A DNA stretch of 64,000 bases from Drosophila miranda (taxonomy: Eukaryota > Arthropoda > Insecta > Diptera > Drosophilidae): NCBI RefSeq assembly GCF_003369915.1, contig NC_046676.1:11824001-11888000 (forward strand), written 5' to 3'. Made by a program: the position numbers and the translations under genes. Positions within the stretch are counted from its first letter, which is position 1; each line of letters starts with the position of its first letter. Shown here one piece after another: positions 60,252 through 64,000 of this stretch. Below the pieces are notes generated by a model. The model had not been told where the DNA came from and did not search any database. It was given only the letters and a program-made list of their open reading frames with translations.

Positions 60252-61265
60252 ATGTCGCACAAGATATTCGAAATGGGATGGAAGGGCCGCGGCCACTACC
60301 AGGGAGGCTCCGGCTTCCTGGGGTTCCTGTTCGAGCCTGACCCTCGGCCGAGGCCAACGAGCTGCCAGAGGATGGAGTGGGAGTACAACATGTGCACCTG
60401 GGCCATGTTGCAGCTTCGCCTCAAAGCGGATCTGCAGGGTTGCGCGGCTCTCTGGGATATATTTGCTGCAGCGGCTCTCAACTATCGCCGCGACTCGCGA
60501 TTGCTTCCTTCCTTTCCCAAGCGCTTTCTGGAACCCAACATTGATCTGCTGTGCCACACGGTGGCTGATGTGCCGCCTCTCGAGGGCCTTCTGCAGGATG
60601 TGATCGAAAGCGGGTGCTATCAGGGCTCGTACCATGTCGTTCAGCTTCTGTACACGGTCCTCGTGGAGCAAGGCGATATAGCCACCCTGCGGACCATCGA
60701 CAAGGAGAAGATCGAGCTTCTGTACGATTACCTGGCCGTCCCAACTCCAAAGACCTCGCCCACCCACGTCTTTGAGGTGGCAAGAGGCAGGAAAATGTCC
60801 CGTCGCCGCGAAGTCTATGAGGCACTGAAGGCAAACCATCGCGGGTCCGTGTGCTGTGGTTTCCTGGCCTGCAAGCCGGAAATGGTCTATGCCCTGATCC
60901 ATAGGGAAGCCCTTCCCTCTCCCATGGTCCTAGCCATCGATGCGGACGAGGCTCTGGCACTGTCGGAATACTGCAGTGGCGGCTCCCCCTTTCGGTACGT
61001 GGCCATCGTGGAGTTTCTACGGCTGGACAACGAGATGACACACGACATGCGACACGTGATTATCAGCAATCCCAAGACCATGGAGATCGGCTACCTAATG
61101 TTCTACGACCGGAGCTGTGACGGCAAGCTGCAGGAAGAGGCGACCGAGATCAGTCGCTTCCAAAGCTTCGGCCGAGAGGCCGCTTCATCAACGATCTATT
61201 ATGGTAGGAAGATGTACACCTTTCTTCGCGCTGGCCTTGAAGCCATGGGGCTGCGATTTTTATAA
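60252..61265 (+). CDS. PARP16-like protein with degenerate ADP-ribosyltransferase site
   Basis: Intronless 337-aa frame; start context CGCAAAATG. It resembles PARP16, the ER-anchored mono-ADP-ribosyltransferase. The helical domain contains LNYRRDSRLLPSFPKRF (76-92), matching the PARP16 'SYKRDSVLRPFP' region, and LLYDYLAVPTPKTSPTHVFEV (156-176) matches the linker. The transferase fold follows at about 198-286. Against PARP16, the NAD-binding His-Gly becomes Leu205-Ala206 and the first Tyr becomes Val226. The later Tyr in YLMFY is kept. The C-terminal membrane anchor of PARP16 is not evident. I infer an inactive homologue, though NAD binding cannot be excluded from sequence alone. The N-terminus is Gly-rich. 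D. melanogaster CG15925 is, from memory, the likely counterpart. Confidence 0.72.
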   Translation: MSHKIFEMGWKGRGHYQGGSGFLGFLFEPDPRPRPTSCQRMEWEYNMCTWAMLQLRLKADLQGCAALWDIFAAAALNYRRDSRLLPSFPKRFLEPNIDLLCHTVADVPPLEGLLQDVIESGCYQGSYHVVQLLYTVLVEQGDIATLRTIDKEKIELLYDYLAVPTPKTSPTHVFEVARGRKMSRRREVYEALKANHRGSVCCGFLACKPEMVYALIHREALPSPMVLAIDADEALALSEYCSGGSPFRYVAIVEFLRLDNEMTHDMRHVIISNPKTMEIGYLMFYDRSCDGKLQEEATEISRFQSFGREAASSTIYYGRKMYTFLRAGLEAMGLRFL

Positions 61266-62117
61266 GGATATTTCCTTAGCTTTCAAATGATTCTTTCTGT
61301 CACTCTCTCTTTGGGTAGGGGGTGTGGCTTGGGGGCGCCCATAAATAACAACAATTTAGCATTCACAAGTGACGCAGTTAAAATTTATACGCTCTCGCAC
61401 ATTTTCAATTTTCCGCAATTTTTCTAGCAATTGTGTGAAATTCCTTGCGGCCATTGGGCAGCAGTGGCAGTGGCAGTGGCAGTGGCAACAGTGCCAGACG
61501 TTGCATATGGCAAGGACACAGTCAGATTTCTGTCTCTGTGTGTGTGCGCCTGTGTGTGCTTGCTACGAGAGCATTATGTGCCGCCGGACACTTTTAGGGA
61601 CACACAATTTAGAGACTTGGCTGGTCTAGATTTTCCATTCTTTCCATACCCTCTCCAGACGGGGGAGTGCAAGGCTGTGCTGGACATGTTCTGAAGGATG
61701 TAGCAGGGACAAGGAATGGAGAGCAGAGGGTATCCTTTGGGTCAGTACACTGCTCGGCGCCGAACTCTTTGTGAGTCTGTCCTTGGCTTCGTTTTTTTTA
61801 CATATGCTCTCGTCTCGTTGCTGCTACAAGTTATGCCTGGAATTTCCAGCTGCTGCTGCTCCTGGACTCCTCCTGGCTCCTGGCTCGTGGCTCACTGGTC
61901 ACCACATTGCTGGCATTTTGAGGCGTTGCTTGTGCGAGGCATTTTTGCAAGCCATATTTCATTGAATTTACATGCCAAGTTTTTCCGTCTGCCTCACTCC
62001 CTCTCTATCCCTCTCTATAAACTCAACTTTGCTCTCTTTTTGAGCTTATTTACACGACCAATCTCTGTCCGATCCCCCACTGTAATCATGCCGCCCGATC
62101 ACCACAGAAAGCATACT
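61266..62117. other. Convergent intergenic region with CAGTGG repeat
   Basis: Lies between the converging PARP16-like and transporter genes. It contains a CAGTGG hexamer repeat (61462-61486) and CTG-rich stretches. No canonical poly(A) signal close to the PARP16-like stop is obvious; ATAAAT at 61341 is a weak candidate. No gene seen. Confidence 0.5.
61462..61486. repeat. CAGTGG hexamer repeat
   Basis: About four CAGTGG units. The same motif or its complement (CACTGC) recurs near 15475, 41050 and 48100, a common simple repeat in this genome. Confidence 0.9.
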
Positions 62118-62122
62118 TTATT
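62117..62122 (-). terminator. Poly(A) signal overlapping the transporter stop codon
   Basis: On the minus strand the last codons read GAA TAA A, so AATAAA begins within the final Glu codon and spans the stop. Confidence 0.45.
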
Positions 62123-63806
62123 CATGGGTCAGCACTCCAACGGGCAAGTTTTTCGCGCTGAACGACTTTTGGCTGCCGCCGTACTGCTTCATCATGTCCT
62201 TAACGGACAGGGTGCAGCAGTAGCCGAGGATCAGCAGGCCAGCGATGATCAGCAGAATGTTCTTGACGAGCTGCCACCTCAGCTTGCCGTAGGTGTAGGG
62301 GGCGTGGTAGTTGAGGCACATATCGATGCAGGCGGGAAAGACCAGATTGAGCAGCGATATGGTGAGGGCGCCGACGAAGGCCAGCAGGGGCCCCAGATTG
62401 GGAAAGGCCACCGCATTGACGGTGCTCACGAGCACGAAGCACACCCGGCAAATGTACTCGACAACGTGCGGATGCCTCAGCCGGTCTCCGCGGTTCAGGT
62501 AGTGGTTGACAAGGATATCGATGCTGACATAGCCGGACAGGGGGTACGACAGGAACAAAGCCAGGCTGATCAGCGCCTTGGAGATCTGCGAGATTCTATA
62601 GGGGATTACTGGGGTTGGGGGGGGGCTCTCTAATTGGCAGCTCTCGCTCTGGCACTCACACTTCGTCGGTGGGCAGATTGAGGGTTATACTGCCGTCAAC
62701 GAGCGCTCCGTACTTCCAGTAGCCCATGATGGCGAATAGCAGGTAGGAGATGACGACCATAACGGCGGACAGATTCAGGACGCCGAACAGGCCGATGTAA
62801 TTCTGCGGGTGGGCCATCTTCGCCTCAATGGCCAGCATCTGATGAAGATTAGGATTACGATAAGGATTAGTCGGAGGACAGAGCACAGGCCTGGATGGCT
62901 GGCAGGACTTACCACTCCCACAGAGCTGACGGAAAACAGGACGATGCCGAAGAAGAGGGGATAATTGGAGGGTTCGTTGAAAAACTTGCGATCCGTTATT
63001 GGTGGCAGGCCCCGAAACAAGTAGTAGAAAATCATAAAGAAGCCCACATACATGACGATATTGGCCACCATGTTGAAGGGCACCAGGTACTTGAGGTGCC
63101 GCACGAGGAAGAGCGGTATCGTGCACAGCCCCACGATCGCTATGTAGATGCGCAGGTCCACGTCGAATTTGAAATTTTCCGCCAGCTGCTTCAGGTTGAC
63201 GGCCACAAACACGAGATAGACCACGCAGACCCCGTAGTGGGAGAGGCTGAGCACTACGTCCACCAGGAAGCCAGCGGCTTTGGCGCAGTACTTGCACCAG
63301 TTGGGTCCTTCGCCGAAGGAGAACACCATTGTGTCCGAGTAGTTGCAGTAGCCCTGCTTCTGTCGCCGCGCGGACTCCACCATGCACATGACCTGCCAAT
63401 AAAGATGATAGTGGAATCAATGGAGAGTTGGTGGAGCTTCCAGGCAGCTGTCCACCCACAAGCAGAGTGATGCCATGGATCAGCATGATCGTCGTGAGGA
63501 TCAGCAAGATGGCGCCGCACATCCAGCCCGTGTAGGAGAAGGCAAGGGGCAGGGCCAGGATTCCTGTTCCTATCACGCTCTTGAGCAGCGACACAAAGGC
63601 CCCCGTATTACTGTTTTTTGTTTTTTTTTTCGTTTGGGGGGTTTGGGCAGAAGATGAGAAGAGTTTCTCCAGGTACTGGAATATCTTACGTGATGGGGGC
63701 TTCCACAACACGGTTGTCATAGGGATTGTAGCTGGGGAACAGAAAGAAAATGTTAGCAAAACAACGGCATTCTTAAGATTAATCGCGAAACCTACTTGTC
63801 CGCCAT
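62118..63806 (-). CDS. SLC36-type proton-coupled amino-acid transporter
   Basis: Multi-pass membrane transporter of the AAAP/SLC36 (PAT) family, which moves small neutral amino acids with protons at plasma or lysosomal membranes. Minus-strand exons: 63806-63796 (only 11 coding nt), 63731-63690, 63610-63460, 63392-62913, 62838-62660 and 62595-62118. They join in frame to 446 aa, about the family norm. A short polar N-terminus (ADNYNPYDNRVVEAPITNTG) precedes TM1, with the family signature LLKSVIGTGILALP. The remaining segments give about eleven hydrophobic spans, including GLPPITDRKFF before the middle TMs and NYIGLFGVLNLSAVMVVISY. It is convergent with the PARP16-like gene. Which of the several fly SLC36 paralogues it is I cannot say. 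The start rests on splicing of a tiny first coding exon. Confidence 0.92.
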
Positions 63807-64000
63807 AGCCTTTAGTTTAAATGAAAACAACAAATTTTATACTCTTATATCCGTAACGAGAGTTGACTAACGGCCTACTGGGTTCAGTTCAGGCGATAGC
63901 TCCGATCTGAGATGGATATTCTCCGCTAGGCAAAGGAATATGTATTTGGGAAACTCCTGAGGCATGTACCTATAAATAAGTAAAGGAGACTTACACTCCT
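63807..64000 (-). other. 5' flank of the transporter gene
   Basis: Upstream (5' on the minus strand) of the transporter ATG. A+T-rich near the start codon. No unambiguous TATA or initiator recognised in the remaining 194 bp, so the promoter may lie beyond the window. Confidence 0.4.

Noticed and set aside
61716..62633. Plus-strand open frame of 305 codons overlapping the transporter
   Set aside because: Its second half is the antisense of the transporter's last exon and its first half is low-complexity.

Overview
The window is insect nuclear DNA, almost certainly Drosophila (Muller element C, equivalent to melanogaster 2R near 53C). This rests on a complete secreted class-2 semaphorin closest to what I remember of Sema2b, short GT-AG introns with Drosophila-type splice sites, G12/insect-allergen-repeat genes and dense CA/GT/GA/CAG microsatellites. 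An obscura-group species is my guess and is not proven. There is no bacterial, viral or CRISPR content.

Layout. 1-13.9 kb: no supportable coding region; microsatellite-rich and probably regulatory, with one promoter/5'UTR-like stretch near 1.65 kb. 14.4-43.0 kb: the semaphorin gene on the + strand, 13 coding exons, 758 aa, with a 21.1 kb first coding intron. Nested in that intron on the opposite strand (30.7-34.8 kb) is a tandem pair of full-length malic enzymes with identical exon architecture. 43.0-46.4 kb: A+T-rich semaphorin 3' UTR and spacer. 46.5-47.3 kb: a G12-family gene (+). 48.3-50.1 kb: a third malic-enzyme homologue (-), intronless, with the catalytic tyrosine, arginine, metal ligands and NAD-binding glycines replaced, so probably a pseudoenzyme. 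50.1-57.0 kb: noncoding. 57.0-59.0 kb: a second G12-family gene (+) sharing the last intron position with the first. 60.3-61.3 kb: an intronless PARP16-like gene (+) whose catalytic His-Gly and first Tyr are replaced. 62.1-63.8 kb: an SLC36-type amino-acid transporter (-), six coding exons.

Most notable points: (1) a nested antisense malic-enzyme pair with only 114 bp between them; (2) two separate intact but catalytically degenerate enzyme homologues (malic enzyme and PARP16) within 13 kb; (3) two G12 paralogues flanking the malic pseudoenzyme; (4) a pair of related short inverted-repeat elements (about 170-190 bp) in the semaphorin intron that look like Tc1/mariner-type MITEs. I saw no multigene system acting as a single pathway. 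The genes look like ordinary neighbours, apart from local duplication of the malic-enzyme and G12 families.
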